Shown: positions 1 to 8,866 of the stretch, in pieces
Layout of the letters: each line of letters begins with the position of its first letter
Position numbering within the stretch: the first letter of the stretch is position 1
Assembly: GCA_019075905.1 (NCBI GenBank)
Contig: JAGXAM010000003.1
Coordinates: forward strand, 124,001 to 188,000
Length of the DNA stretch: 64,000 nt
Reading direction: 5' to 3'
DNA from: Hyphomicrobiales bacterium
Lineage (GTDB): Bacteria; Pseudomonadota; Alphaproteobacteria; Rhizobiales; Beijerinckiaceae
Program-made: the position numbers and the translations under genes
Notes under the pieces: generated by a model
What the model saw: the letters and a program-made list of their open reading frames with translations, nothing else
Told to the model about the DNA's origin: nothing
Databases searched by the model: none

Positions 1-117
1 GGCACCAACGTCGATCTCGGCAAGAAGATTTTGCGTGACAGCGGCCTCAATGTCATTCCCGCCGATGATCTCGACGATGCAGCGCAAAAGGTCGTTGCCG
101 CCGTGCGCAAGGGATAA
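1..117 (+). CDS. sucC: Succinyl-CoA ligase beta subunit, 3' end (partial)
   Basis: The window opens in frame inside a gene whose last 38 residues begin [11 protein letters not shown] and end AAVRKG before TAA at 115-117. This matches the C-terminal end of the ADP-forming succinyl-CoA synthetase beta chain, which binds nucleotide and partners with SucD in the TCA cycle. The identification leans on the order sucC-sucD-sucA-sucB, since the visible piece is short. The start lies outside the window. Confidence 0.8.
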   Translation, partial: GTNVDLGKKILRDSGLNVIPADDLDDAAQKVVAAVRKG

Positions 118-352
118 GGATCAGGCATGCGGTCCGGATTTCGCGCCCTACATTATCCGCACCGTGACGCGCCAGCCCTTTGTGCGGGGGGCGGCCATGG
201 ATGATCCTGTGCCTGCCTCGCAGCCTGGCGCCGCCGCCAGCCGGCCCGCCTCACGCCATTGTGAACACATCAGCCTTGGCCGGCTTTCGCGCCGGCTGGA
301 CATCCTCAACCCCTTCAGGCACGCCTGAGCGCAACCCGATTGGAAGCTAAAC

Positions 353-1237
353 TTGTCCATTCTCATCAACAGCGCCACCCGCGTTATCACCCAGGGCTTC
401 ACCGGCAAGAACGGCACCTTTCATTCCGAGCAGGCGCTGGCCTATGGCACGCGCGTCGTTGGCGGCACCTCGCCCGGCAAGGGCGGCACCACCCATCTCG
501 GCCTGCCGGTGTATGACACGGTCGCCGAAGCACGCGCCGCCACCGGCGCCGATGCCTCCGTGATCTATGTGCCGCCGCCAGGTGCTGCCGATGCCATTTG
601 CGAGGCGATCAGCGCCGAAATCCCGCTCATCGTCTGCATCACCGAGGGTATTCCGGTCGCCGATATGATCCGCGTCAAGCGCGCGCTCTGCGGCTCGAAA
701 TCGCGGCTGATCGGCCCCAATTGCCCCGGCGTCATGACTGCCGGTGCCTGCAAGATCGGCATCATGCCGGGCAATATTTTCAAGCGCGGTTCGGTCGGCA
801 TCGTTTCGCGCTCGGGAACGCTGACCTACGAGGCCGTCTACCAGACCACCCAGGAGGGCCTTGGCCAGACCACGGCGGTCGGTATCGGCGGCGATCCGGT
901 GAAGGGCACCGAGTTTATCGACATTCTGGAAATGTTTCTGAAGGACGAAGAAACCAGGTCCATCGTCATGATCGGCGAGATCGGCGGCGCCGCCGAGGAA
1001 GACGCCAGCCAGTTCATCGCCGATGAGGCACGGCGCGGTCGCGCCAAGCCCATGGTCGGCTTCATCGCCGGGCGCACTGCGCCAGCCGGCCGCCGCATGG
1101 GCCATGCCGGTGCCATCATTTCCGGTGGCAAGGGCGGTGCCGAAGACAAGATCGCCGCCATGGAAGCGGCCGGCATTCGCGTTTCACCCAGCCCCGCTCG
1201 CCTCGGAAAGACCCTTGTCGAAGTGTTGAAGGGCTAA
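353..1237 (+). CDS. sucD: Succinyl-CoA ligase alpha subunit
   Basis: This 294-residue protein is the CoA-binding alpha chain that interconverts succinyl-CoA and succinate with SucC. The N-terminal Rossmann CoA-binding part shows [15 protein letters not shown] and GGTSPGKGG. The active-site phosphohistidine region reads [18 protein letters not shown] near the C terminus. Length is normal for the family. Translation probably starts at a TTG: the product then begins MSILIN, as expected, and GGAAG lies 7 nt upstream. A 235-nt spacer separates it from sucC, longer than usual in this operon, and only short GC-rich inverted repeats (GCCGGC) are seen there. Confidence 0.95.
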   Translation: MSILINSATRVITQGFTGKNGTFHSEQALAYGTRVVGGTSPGKGGTTHLGLPVYDTVAEARAATGADASVIYVPPPGAADAICEAISAEIPLIVCITEGIPVADMIRVKRALCGSKSRLIGPNCPGVMTAGACKIGIMPGNIFKRGSVGIVSRSGTLTYEAVYQTTQEGLGQTTAVGIGGDPVKGTEFIDILEMFLKDEETRSIVMIGEIGGAAEEDASQFIADEARRGRAKPMVGFIAGRTAPAGRRMGHAGAIISGGKGGAEDKIAAMEAAGIRVSPSPARLGKTLVEVLKG

Positions 1238-1389
1238 AACAGGGTTGTGATTTTCATGGGCCAGACGTTCCTGGATCAAAGCCGCATCGAGGCCAGCCAT
1301 TTCGACCCCCTGGCCCTGGCGCTGGCTGGCCCGGCGCGACCTGGGTGCTGCGGCCCTGGACACATTATTCATCCTGAGAGGACTAAGCC

Positions 1390-4347
1390 ATGAATCAGCA
1401 TGATCGCTCGTTGCTTGCGCTGGACGACACATTCCTCAACGGCAGCAGCGCTGCCTATATCGAGGATCTCTATGCGCGTTATGAAGCCGATCCTGGCGCG
1501 GTTGATCCGCAATGGCGGGCCTATTTCGAATCCCTCGGCGATGCACGGGCGAGCGCTGCGCAGGCCAGTGGCGGGCCGTCATGGCAGCACCATAACTGGC
1601 CGATCGCCGCCCATGGCGAACTCATCTCCGCCCTCGACGGCAACTGGGGCGTCACCGAAACCCTGATCGCCAGCAAGCTGAAAGGCAAGGCCGAGGCTGA
1701 CCCCGGCGTCTCGCGCGCCGACATCCAGCAGGCCGCGCGCGATTCCGTGCGCGCCATCATGATGATCCGCGCCTACCGGATGCGCGGTCATCTGCATGCC
1801 AATCTCGACCCGCTCGGCATTGCCCGCCAACTCGACCACGAGGAGCTGCACCCGGCGACCTATGGCTTCACCGAGGCCGACTATGATCGCAAGATTTTCA
1901 TCGACCACGTGCTCGGCCTTGAATACGCGACCATTTTTGAAATGCTGGCCATTTTGCGACGCACCTATTGCGCCACCATTGGCTATGAATTCATGCATAT
2001 TTCCAACCCCCAGGAAAAGGCATGGATCCAGGAACGTATCGAAGGGCCGGACAAGGAAGTCGCCTTCACCAGGGAGGGCAAGCGCGCCATTCTCACAAAG
2101 CTGGTGGAGGCCGAAGGCTTTGAGAAATTTCTCGATCTGAAATTCACCGGCACCAAGCGCTTCGGCCTTGATGGCGGCGAAAGCATGGTTCCGGCGCTGG
2201 AGCAGATCATCAAGCGCGGCGGCGCGCTCGGCGTCAAGGACATCATCCTTGGCATGGCGCATCGCGGACGCCTTAACGTCCTGAGCCAGGTGATGGCCAA
2301 GCCGCACCGGGCGATTTTCCATGAATTCAAGGGCGGTTCGGCCTCCCCCGACAATATCGAGGGCTCGGGCGACGTCAAATATCATCTCGGCGCCTCATCG
2401 GACCGCGAATTTGACGGCAATGCCGTGCATCTGTCGCTGACCGCCAACCCCTCGCATCTCGAAATCGTCGATCCGGTGGTCCTCGGCAAGGTTCGCGCCA
2501 AGCAGGACCAGCTGGCCGATACCGTCGAGCGCAACAAGGTCATGCCGCTGCTGATCCATGGCGATGCTTCTTTCGCCGGCCAGGGCGTCATTGCCGAATG
2601 CTTTGGCCTTTCCGGGCTCAAGGGCCACCGCACCGGCGGCTCGGTGCATTTCATCGTCAACAACCAGATCGGCTTTACCACCTACCCGCGCTATTCGCGC
2701 TCATCGCCCTACCCCTCCGATGTCGCCAAGATGATCGAGGCGCCGATCTTCCACGTCAATGGCGATGATCCTGAAGCGGTGGTGCATGTCGCCAAGGTCG
2801 CCACCGAATTCCGGCAGAAGTTTCACAAGCCGGTGGTCATCGACATGTTCTGCTACCGGCGCTTCGGCCATAATGAGGGCGACGAGCCGAGTTTCACCCA
2901 GCCGTTGATGTATGCCAACATTCGCGGCCGCAAGACGACGCTGGAGCTTTATTCAGAAAGACTCATGGCCGAGGGCCTGCTGACCCAGGGCGAAATCGAC
3001 AAGCTGCGCGCCGACTGGCGCAACCGCCTCGAAGCCGAATATGAGGCCGCCCAGGCCTACAAGCCCAACAAGGCCGACTGGCTGGATGGCCGCTGGACCG
3101 GGCTCAAGGCCGCGGACGGCGCCCTTGAGGACGACCGGCGCGGCCAGACCGGCGTCGACCTCGCCCGCCTGAAGAATATCGGCGAAAAAATCACCAGCGT
3201 GCCGGCTGATTTCAACATCCACAAGACCGTGCAGCGGCTGATCGACAACCGTCGCAAGATGATCGAATCAGGTGAGGGCATCGACTGGGCGACCGGCGAG
3301 GCGCTCGCCTATGGCAGCCTGCTCGAAGAAGGCCACCGCGTCCGCCTTTCCGGGCAGGACAGCGAGCGCGGCACCTTTTCGCAGCGCCATTCGGTCTTGA
3401 TCGACCAGCAGACCGAGGCGCGCTACGTGCCCTTGCGCCATATTGCCGAAGGCCAGGCGCGTTTCGAGGTCATCAATTCGATGCTCTCGGAAGAAGCGGT
3501 TCTGGGCTTTGAATATGGCTACTCGCTGGCCGAACCCAATGGCCTGACACTGTGGGAGGCGCAGTTCGGCGATTTCGCCAATGGTGCTCAGGTGGTGTTT
3601 GATCAGTTCATCTCTTCAGGCGAGCGCAAGTGGCTGCGCATGTCCGGTCTGGTGTGCCTGTTGCCGCATGGCTATGAGGGCCAGGGGCCGGAGCATTCCT
3701 CGGCGCGACTCGAGCGCTACCTGCAAATGTGCGCCGAAGACAACATGCAGGTTGCCAATCTGACGACGCCGGCCAATTATTTTCACGCCCTGCGGCGCCA
3801 GATCCATCGCGACATCCGCAAGCCGCTGATCCTGATGACGCCGAAATCCTTGCTGCGCCACAAGCGCGCCGTCTCGACGCTGGCGGAAATGGCGACCGGT
3901 TCGTCATTCCACCGCCTGTTGTGGGATGATGCCGAATATCTGAAGGGCGAGACCATCAAGCTCGTCAAGGATGACAAGATCCGCAAGGTCGTGCTGTGCT
4001 CGGGCAAGGTCTATTACGACCTTTACGAGGAGCGCGAAAAGCGCGGCATCGACGATGTTTACCTGCTGCGCGTCGAGCAGCTCTATCCCTTCCCGCTGAA
4101 GGCGCTGGTGCACGAACTGGTGCGCTTCAAGAAGGCGACCATCGTCTGGTGTCAGGAAGAGCCCAAGAACATGGGCGCCTGGAGCTTTGTCGAGCCCTAT
4201 CTCGAATGGGTGCTGGGCCAGGTCGGCGGCAAGGCGAAGCGTGCCATCTATGCCGGACGTCCGGCCTCGGCGGCCACCGCCACCGGCCTGATGTCGCGCC
4301 ATCTCGCGCAGCTCAAGGCGTTCCTCGACGAAGCGTTTTCGGTTTGA
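1390..4347 (+). CDS. sucA: 2-oxoglutarate dehydrogenase E1 component
   Basis: This 985-residue thiamine-diphosphate enzyme decarboxylates 2-oxoglutarate and passes the succinyl group to the lipoyl arm of SucB. The N-terminal segment has the FLNGSSAAYIEDLYARYEAD pattern typical of OdhA. The central domain has GMAHRGRLNVL, and the TPP-binding stretch runs from GDASFAGQGV to NNQIGFTT. The C-terminal half has the transketolase pyrimidine domain (YGYSLAEPNGLTLWEAQFGD). Length fits the family. GAGAGGA lies just upstream of the ATG. It sits between sucD and sucB in the conserved alphaproteobacterial order. Confidence 0.97.
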   Translation: MNQHDRSLLALDDTFLNGSSAAYIEDLYARYEADPGAVDPQWRAYFESLGDARASAAQASGGPSWQHHNWPIAAHGELISALDGNWGVTETLIASKLKGKAEADPGVSRADIQQAARDSVRAIMMIRAYRMRGHLHANLDPLGIARQLDHEELHPATYGFTEADYDRKIFIDHVLGLEYATIFEMLAILRRTYCATIGYEFMHISNPQEKAWIQERIEGPDKEVAFTREGKRAILTKLVEAEGFEKFLDLKFTGTKRFGLDGGESMVPALEQIIKRGGALGVKDIILGMAHRGRLNVLSQVMAKPHRAIFHEFKGGSASPDNIEGSGDVKYHLGASSDREFDGNAVHLSLTANPSHLEIVDPVVLGKVRAKQDQLADTVERNKVMPLLIHGDASFAGQGVIAECFGLSGLKGHRTGGSVHFIVNNQIGFTTYPRYSRSSPYPSDVAKMIEAPIFHVNGDDPEAVVHVAKVATEFRQKFHKPVVIDMFCYRRFGHNEGDEPSFTQPLMYANIRGRKTTLELYSERLMAEGLLTQGEIDKLRADWRNRLEAEYEAAQAYKPNKADWLDGRWTGLKAADGALEDDRRGQTGVDLARLKNIGEKITSVPADFNIHKTVQRLIDNRRKMIESGEGIDWATGEALAYGSLLEEGHRVRLSGQDSERGTFSQRHSVLIDQQTEARYVPLRHIAEGQARFEVINSMLSEEAVLGFEYGYSLAEPNGLTLWEAQFGDFANGAQVVFDQFISSGERKWLRMSGLVCLLPHGYEGQGPEHSSARLERYLQMCAEDNMQVANLTTPANYFHALRRQIHRDIRKPLILMTPKSLLRHKRAVSTLAEMATGSSFHRLLWDDAEYLKGETIKLVKDDKIRKVVLCSGKVYYDLYEEREKRGIDDVYLLRVEQLYPFPLKALVHELVRFKKATIVWCQEEPKNMGAWSFVEPYLEWVLGQVGGKAKRAIYAGRPASAATATGLMSRHLAQLKAFLDEAFSV

Positions 4348-4470
4348 GGGGCTCATCTTCATGGCCAGTTTCGCCTGTCGCCACATCATGCCGCAAACCG
4401 CGCCGGCGCCCGGTTTGGCCAGTTCAACTTCACGCTTAACGAGAGGACGCCCGCAAGGGCGCTAGGATTC

Positions 4471-5670
4471 ATGGCAACTGAAATTCGTGTTCCGACCCTG
4501 GGTGAGAGCGTCACCGAGGCCACCATCGGCAAATGGTTCAAGCAGGCCGGCGATACCATCAAGGCCGACGAACCCCTGCTCGAACTCGAAACCGACAAGG
4601 TGACGCTGGAAGTCAACGCGCCTTCGGCCGGTGTCCTGTCGGAGATTATCGCCAAGGCGGGCGAGACCGTGGGCCCCAACGCCCTGCTCGGCCAGATCAC
4701 CGCCGGTAGCGGCGCCGCCGCCAGCGCCCCGGCCCCGACCCCCGCGCCTGTGGCCCCGGCAGCCAAGGCCGCGCCCGTTGCCATGCCGCCCTCCCCCGCC
4801 GCCGCCAAGATTGCCGCCGACCAGGGCCGCGATCTTGCTGCCATTGCCGGTTCCGGCAAGCGCGGCCAGGTGTTGAAGGGCGACGTGCTCGCCGCACCGG
4901 CGCCGCTCGCCCGGCCGATCACGCCGCCGGCCCCGCCAGCACCGCGCGCCCCCGCCCCGGCCCATGATGTCGCCCGCGAGGAGCGGGTGCGCATGACCAA
5001 GCTGCGCCAGACCATTGCCCGCCGCCTGAAGGATTCGCAGAACACTGCCGCCATGCTGACAACCTTCAACGAGGTTGACATGACCGAGGTGATGGCGCTG
5101 CGCAGCCGCTACAAGGACACGTTTGAAAAGAAGCACGGCACCAAGCTGGGCTTTATGGGCCTGTTCGTGAAGGCCTGTGTGCTCGCCCTCAAGGATGTTC
5201 CCGCCGTCAATGGCGAGATCGATGGCGATGACATGGTGTTCAAGAATTTCTATCACATCGGCATTGCCGTTGGCACCGAGCGCGGCCTCGTCGTCCCGGT
5301 GGTGCGCGATGCCGACCAATTGTCGATTGCCGGCATTGAAAAGGCCATCGCCGATTACGGCCGCCGCGCCCGCGATGGCCAGTTGAACATCGAGGATATG
5401 CAGGGCGGCACCTTCACCATCACCAATGGCGGCATCTACGGTTCGCTGATGTCGACGCCGATCCTCAATGCCCCGCAATCGGGCATCCTCGGCATGCACA
5501 AGATCCAGGACCGCCCGATGGTCATCGGCGGCAAGATCGAGGTGCGCCCGATGATGTATCTGGCGCTCAGCTATGATCACCGCATCGTGGATGGCAAGGG
5601 CGCCGTCACCTTCCTCGTGCGCGTCAAGGAAGCGCTGGAAGATCCGGGCCGCCTGGTGCTCGATCTCTAG
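4471..5670 (+). CDS. sucB: 2-oxoglutarate dehydrogenase E2, dihydrolipoyl succinyltransferase
   Basis: This 399-residue core subunit carries one N-terminal lipoyl domain with the modified lysine in ETDKVTLEV (about residue 43). An Ala/Pro-rich hinge follows, then a peripheral-subunit-binding region ([20 protein letters not shown]), a second Pro-rich linker, and the catalytic acyltransferase domain. The catalytic motif HxxxDG is present as HRIVDG, with His370 and Asp374. The dihydrolipoyl dehydrogenase (E3) gene is not immediately downstream. The 123-nt gap after sucA shows no clear terminator, so co-transcription is likely. Confidence 0.96.
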   Translation: MATEIRVPTLGESVTEATIGKWFKQAGDTIKADEPLLELETDKVTLEVNAPSAGVLSEIIAKAGETVGPNALLGQITAGSGAAASAPAPTPAPVAPAAKAAPVAMPPSPAAAKIAADQGRDLAAIAGSGKRGQVLKGDVLAAPAPLARPITPPAPPAPRAPAPAHDVAREERVRMTKLRQTIARRLKDSQNTAAMLTTFNEVDMTEVMALRSRYKDTFEKKHGTKLGFMGLFVKACVLALKDVPAVNGEIDGDDMVFKNFYHIGIAVGTERGLVVPVVRDADQLSIAGIEKAIADYGRRARDGQLNIEDMQGGTFTITNGGIYGSLMSTPILNAPQSGILGMHKIQDRPMVIGGKIEVRPMMYLALSYDHRIVDGKGAVTFLVRVKEALEDPGRLVLDL

Positions 5671-5758
5671 GATCACCCGCGCTCGCGGCTGCCAGCTTGC
5701 GAAAGAAAGCCCCTCCGGGTAGTTTCGGCCCTTGAAGCCGGAACCGGAGGGAGCGTCC

Positions 5759-6247
5759 ATGGACCGCGCAGCCGCGATTTGCCTGTGGTATGAGGGCGAG
5801 GCCGAAGCCGCCGCATCCTTTTATGCCGCCACCTTCCCCGACAGCCATGTCGGCGCCGTCACCCGCGCCCCGGCCGACAACCCCGGCACCAAGGCGGGCG
5901 ATGTCCTCATCGTCGAATTCACCGTGCTGGGCCTGCCCTGCATTGGCCTCAACGGCCCGCCGGTCTTCAAGCATAATGAAGCCTTTTCCTTCCAGATCAA
6001 GACAGCTGACCAGGCGGAAACCGACCGCTACTGGCATGCCATCACCAGCAACGGCGGCGAGGAAGGCATGTGCGGCTGGTGCAAGGACAAATGGGGCATA
6101 AGCTGGCAGATCACCCCGAAAATGCTGCTTGAGGCGGTGGCAGGTGGCGGCGAGTCCGCCAGACGCGCCTTCACCGCGATCCTGAAAATGAAAAAGATTG
6201 ATATAGCCGCCATCGAGGCCGCCATCAGCAACGGCGACGGCTTGTGA
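5759..6247 (+). CDS. VOC-fold protein, PhnB/3-demethylubiquinone methyltransferase-like
   Basis: This 162-residue protein resembles the small glyoxalase/VOC family often labelled 3-demethylubiquinone-9 3-methyltransferase-like. The visible pattern is an N-terminal LWYEGEAEAAASFYAATFPDS, a central GLNGPPVFKHNEAFSFQI, and GWCKDKWGISWQITP near the end. The family name is historical: these proteins have no methyltransferase fold and their substrates are mostly unknown. The start is set by GGAGG 8 nt upstream of the ATG; an upstream in-frame start has no such site. It follows sucB by 88 nt but has no obvious link to the TCA cycle. Confidence 0.8.
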   Translation: MDRAAAICLWYEGEAEAAASFYAATFPDSHVGAVTRAPADNPGTKAGDVLIVEFTVLGLPCIGLNGPPVFKHNEAFSFQIKTADQAETDRYWHAITSNGGEEGMCGWCKDKWGISWQITPKMLLEAVAGGGESARRAFTAILKMKKIDIAAIEAAISNGDGL

Positions 6248-6885
6248 TTCCGGGGCGCCTGTGAGCCGTGGCGACGCCGCGCGCGGCGCTCGTGCAACGG
6301 CCTTGCACACAAGACCCGTGACGCAGTGACGCTTCCTTTGCGCCCAGGGGTAGATTTCCCGGTCTTAATCATGTAGTTAATTTCCGCAAAGCAGAGGCGA
6401 GGATTTTATCTTTTGCACTATCTTATTGAATCTGCTGGTTTTGCGGCTGTTTTTTCGCTGGCCATCACAAACCCCGTCGCCATGGCGGCGGGTTGGCCCC
6501 GGTTGTCAGCCATGTGAGCGTGCCGGTGTTGCATGATCAGTTTACCCGTGCCGGTCACAGGTTCGACCGACGGGCAAAAGCGTTATTTGCGGGGTGTGGC
6601 GTCAGACCGGCGCCGGCATGAGTGGGACGGGGGAGGATTTTTTCTTCAATACCGTTGTCTGGTCAACGCCTTTCGGGCGCAGATTGTGGTGTTGTCACTA
6701 GAGGGCATTTTATTAACCATGGCGCATTACGGTCAGGATGAAGGTTGCAGAACGCACATCGTAATCATGTGAACTTCGCGACGTGGAACCAGGGCACACC
6801 TGGCGCCTCGCAAAGCTTTCCATGTCTTCCGCGCCTCACCGCGCGGATGGACTTTGTTGGTTGTTTGTCGAGTTTGAGTAGAGCC
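6248..6885. other. Long intergenic region, no supported gene
   Basis: About 640 nt separate the VOC gene from the next likely start. It is more AT-rich than its surroundings around 6360-6440 and 6640-6720. A GC-rich inverted repeat (CCCGTCGCC/GGCGGCGGG) lies near 6474-6493. Short open frames here show no recognisable protein features. It could hold a promoter and a long leader for the downstream gene, or a small RNA. Confidence 0.4.
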
Positions 6886-8229
6886 ATGCAGCATGTGATC
6901 CATCGCGATGAACGCCTGCACGCCGTTGCAGGCAGGGGAGCGTCGCTGAAGTTGATGTTCAAGGCGACATCAATGGTCTTCGCGGGCAGCGCCGCCGCCA
7001 TTGCCGGCTGCCTTTTGCTGGTGCGCACCATGAGCGGCATGGTGGCAACCTCCGCCGACAGCAATCTGATGCGCAATGAAGGCGCCATGGCGCTGCTGTC
7101 CGTTCCGGCGCAGCCAGCCGCCGCCCTCGCCTGGCGCTCGCAAGTAGAGCGCATCGCCATGACCCTGCCGCAGGTGGCAGGCGCCCTGGCCAAGGCTCCG
7201 GATGCCGCCACAAGGCGCAAGCGCGCCGCCGCGCCGGTCATGCCGAGCCTGGGCGAGGCCCTGGCCCTGGCTTCACCAAGGAAACCCGTCGCCAAACCGG
7301 CACCCGCCCTTGAACAGGTCGCCAAAGCAGATGAGCCCGCGCGCATCGAGGCTGCACCTGCAGCCCGCGCCATGCCCTTGCCGCCGGTCCCGCCCCGGCC
7401 CGCTGCCCCGCCCATGCCGGCCGCCGTGCCCCTGCCCATGGCCCGGTCATTACCGCAGGCCGCCGAGTCAGCGCCGCAGGCGGCCAAGTCAGAGCCGCAG
7501 GTGCCCAAGGCCCCTGTTCCCCTGCCGCCGGTTGACCTCGCCCTGATCAGGCCGAAACCCGTGCCGCTGCCCATGGCGGCCGCGCCGGCCAAGGTGACAA
7601 GGCTGGCCAAGGTCACCCCGCCGCCTCACAAGATCGCCGCCAAGCCCCATGTGCTGCCGGCCCGCACGAGGCTGGCGCTGGCGCGCAAGCCGAAGCCCGC
7701 AGCCGCCCCTCCGGTCGATCATCGCTCGTTCTTTGAAAAAATGTTCGGGGTCCAGCCCAAATCCGCCGGCACCGCGCTTGCCTATGCGCCCTCAAATTAC
7801 AATTCGGTCAACCTCGGCAATATTTTCACAAACCACAGCACCGCCACCGCCACCGCTGGCACCGCCGTCTATAATATCGCCCGCCACACGGTCACCCTGC
7901 CCAATGGCACAAAACTCGAAGCACATTCCGGCCTCGGGTCGATGTTCGACAACCCGCACTACGTCAACGTGCGGATGCGCGGGCCGACGCCGCCGCATCT
8001 GTATGACCTGACCTATCGTCGCGCCCTGTTCCACGGCGTGCGGGCGCTGCGCCTGACACCCGTCGGCGGCGGCACGGTCTATGGGCGCTCCGGCCTGCTG
8101 GCCCACAGCTTCATGCTCGGCGCGCGCGGCGATTCCAACGGCTGCGTCTCCTTCCGCAATTATCCCGAATTCCTGCAGGCCTTCCGCAATGGCGAGGTCA
8201 AGCGCCTGCTGGTGGTCGCCGGCACCTGA
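6886..8229 (+). CDS. Membrane-anchored Tlde1/DUF2778 domain protein
   Basis: The product (447 residues from this start) has a short cytoplasmic N terminus and one membrane segment (FAGSAAAIAGCLLLV). A long Ala/Pro/Lys-rich linker of about 220 residues follows, then a C-terminal DUF2778/Tlde1 domain. The domain has the L,D-transpeptidase-like His and Cys motifs as LLAHSFMLG and DSNGCVSF. By family analogy it may act on peptidoglycan cross-links in the periplasm; that is inference. The reading frame is open further upstream (TTG at 6745, ATG at 6847). The ATG at 6886 is preferred because AGTAGAG precedes it, but the start is uncertain. No immunity-like gene or secretion gene is adjacent. Confidence 0.75.
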   Translation: MQHVIHRDERLHAVAGRGASLKLMFKATSMVFAGSAAAIAGCLLLVRTMSGMVATSADSNLMRNEGAMALLSVPAQPAAALAWRSQVERIAMTLPQVAGALAKAPDAATRRKRAAAPVMPSLGEALALASPRKPVAKPAPALEQVAKADEPARIEAAPAARAMPLPPVPPRPAAPPMPAAVPLPMARSLPQAAESAPQAAKSEPQVPKAPVPLPPVDLALIRPKPVPLPMAAAPAKVTRLAKVTPPPHKIAAKPHVLPARTRLALARKPKPAAAPPVDHRSFFEKMFGVQPKSAGTALAYAPSNYNSVNLGNIFTNHSTATATAGTAVYNIARHTVTLPNGTKLEAHSGLGSMFDNPHYVNVRMRGPTPPHLYDLTYRRALFHGVRALRLTPVGGGTVYGRSGLLAHSFMLGARGDSNGCVSFRNYPEFLQAFRNGEVKRLLVVAGT

Positions 8230-8339
8230 CCGCGCGCCGCACATCCTGACCGCGCGCGCCCTGCGCGTGCGGCGCACCGGTAGTTGACACCTGTAAGGCA
8301 AGTCTGGCCAATATGCCGGGCCTCCAACAGGATTGACCG

Positions 8340-8747
8340 ATGACCGCCCATCCCCTTCCCTTCGAAATCTCCATGCTCGCCTGGGCCATTGCGCTGGTGA
8401 TCTTTCAGATCGTGCTGCAGGCGGCCTCGCAATTTCCCTTTGTTTCGATTGGCTTCCTGATGGGCCCGCGTGACAGCGCCGCAACCATCGACAATAAATA
8501 TGTCGGCCGCATCAACCGGGCGCTGCACAATATCCTTGCGACATTCCCGCTCTTTGCCGCCGCCTCGCTGGCGGTTGTCGTGGCCGGGCGCACCAGCGCG
8601 ACGACCGCGCATGGCGCCGAGATGTATGTCTGGGCGCGTGTGCTTTACCTGCCGGTCTATATTGCCGGCATTCCGGTTTTGCGCACGCTGGTCTGGACAG
8701 CGTCGATCGTCGCGATCGTCTGGCTGATGGAGCCGCTGTTCGCCTGA
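8340..8747 (+). CDS. MAPEG family membrane protein
   Basis: This 135-residue integral membrane protein has four predicted helices and the MAPEG pattern with NKYVGRINRALHNILATFPLF. The family includes glutathione-dependent membrane enzymes and many bacterial members of unknown activity. A TTGACA hexamer lies at 8284-8289 upstream, so it may have its own promoter. It is not obviously coupled to the Tlde1 gene, which ends 110 nt earlier. Confidence 0.85.
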   Translation: MTAHPLPFEISMLAWAIALVIFQIVLQAASQFPFVSIGFLMGPRDSAATIDNKYVGRINRALHNILATFPLFAAASLAVVVAGRTSATTAHGAEMYVWARVLYLPVYIAGIPVLRTLVWTASIVAIVWLMEPLFA

Positions 8748-8866
8748 AAGCCACGTCGACTCAAGGATTTGTCAGGGCTGGCGAATTTCGGCGGCCGGCC
8801 TTGGCAGCTTGTTAACAGCCTTGCGGCATAATTGGCCACGTGACGTAAAGGCAATGGAACCTGCAC

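Noticed and set aside
1238-1389. GGCCAGCC/GGCTGGCC dyad between sucD and sucA as a terminator
   Set aside because: The arms are short and about 35 nt apart with no T-run, and sucD-sucA is normally co-transcribed.
6365-6380. TTAA-N8-TTAA resembling a CtrA binding site
   Set aside because: The CtrA consensus has a 7-nt spacer; this one has 8, and the neighbouring genes are not typical CtrA targets.
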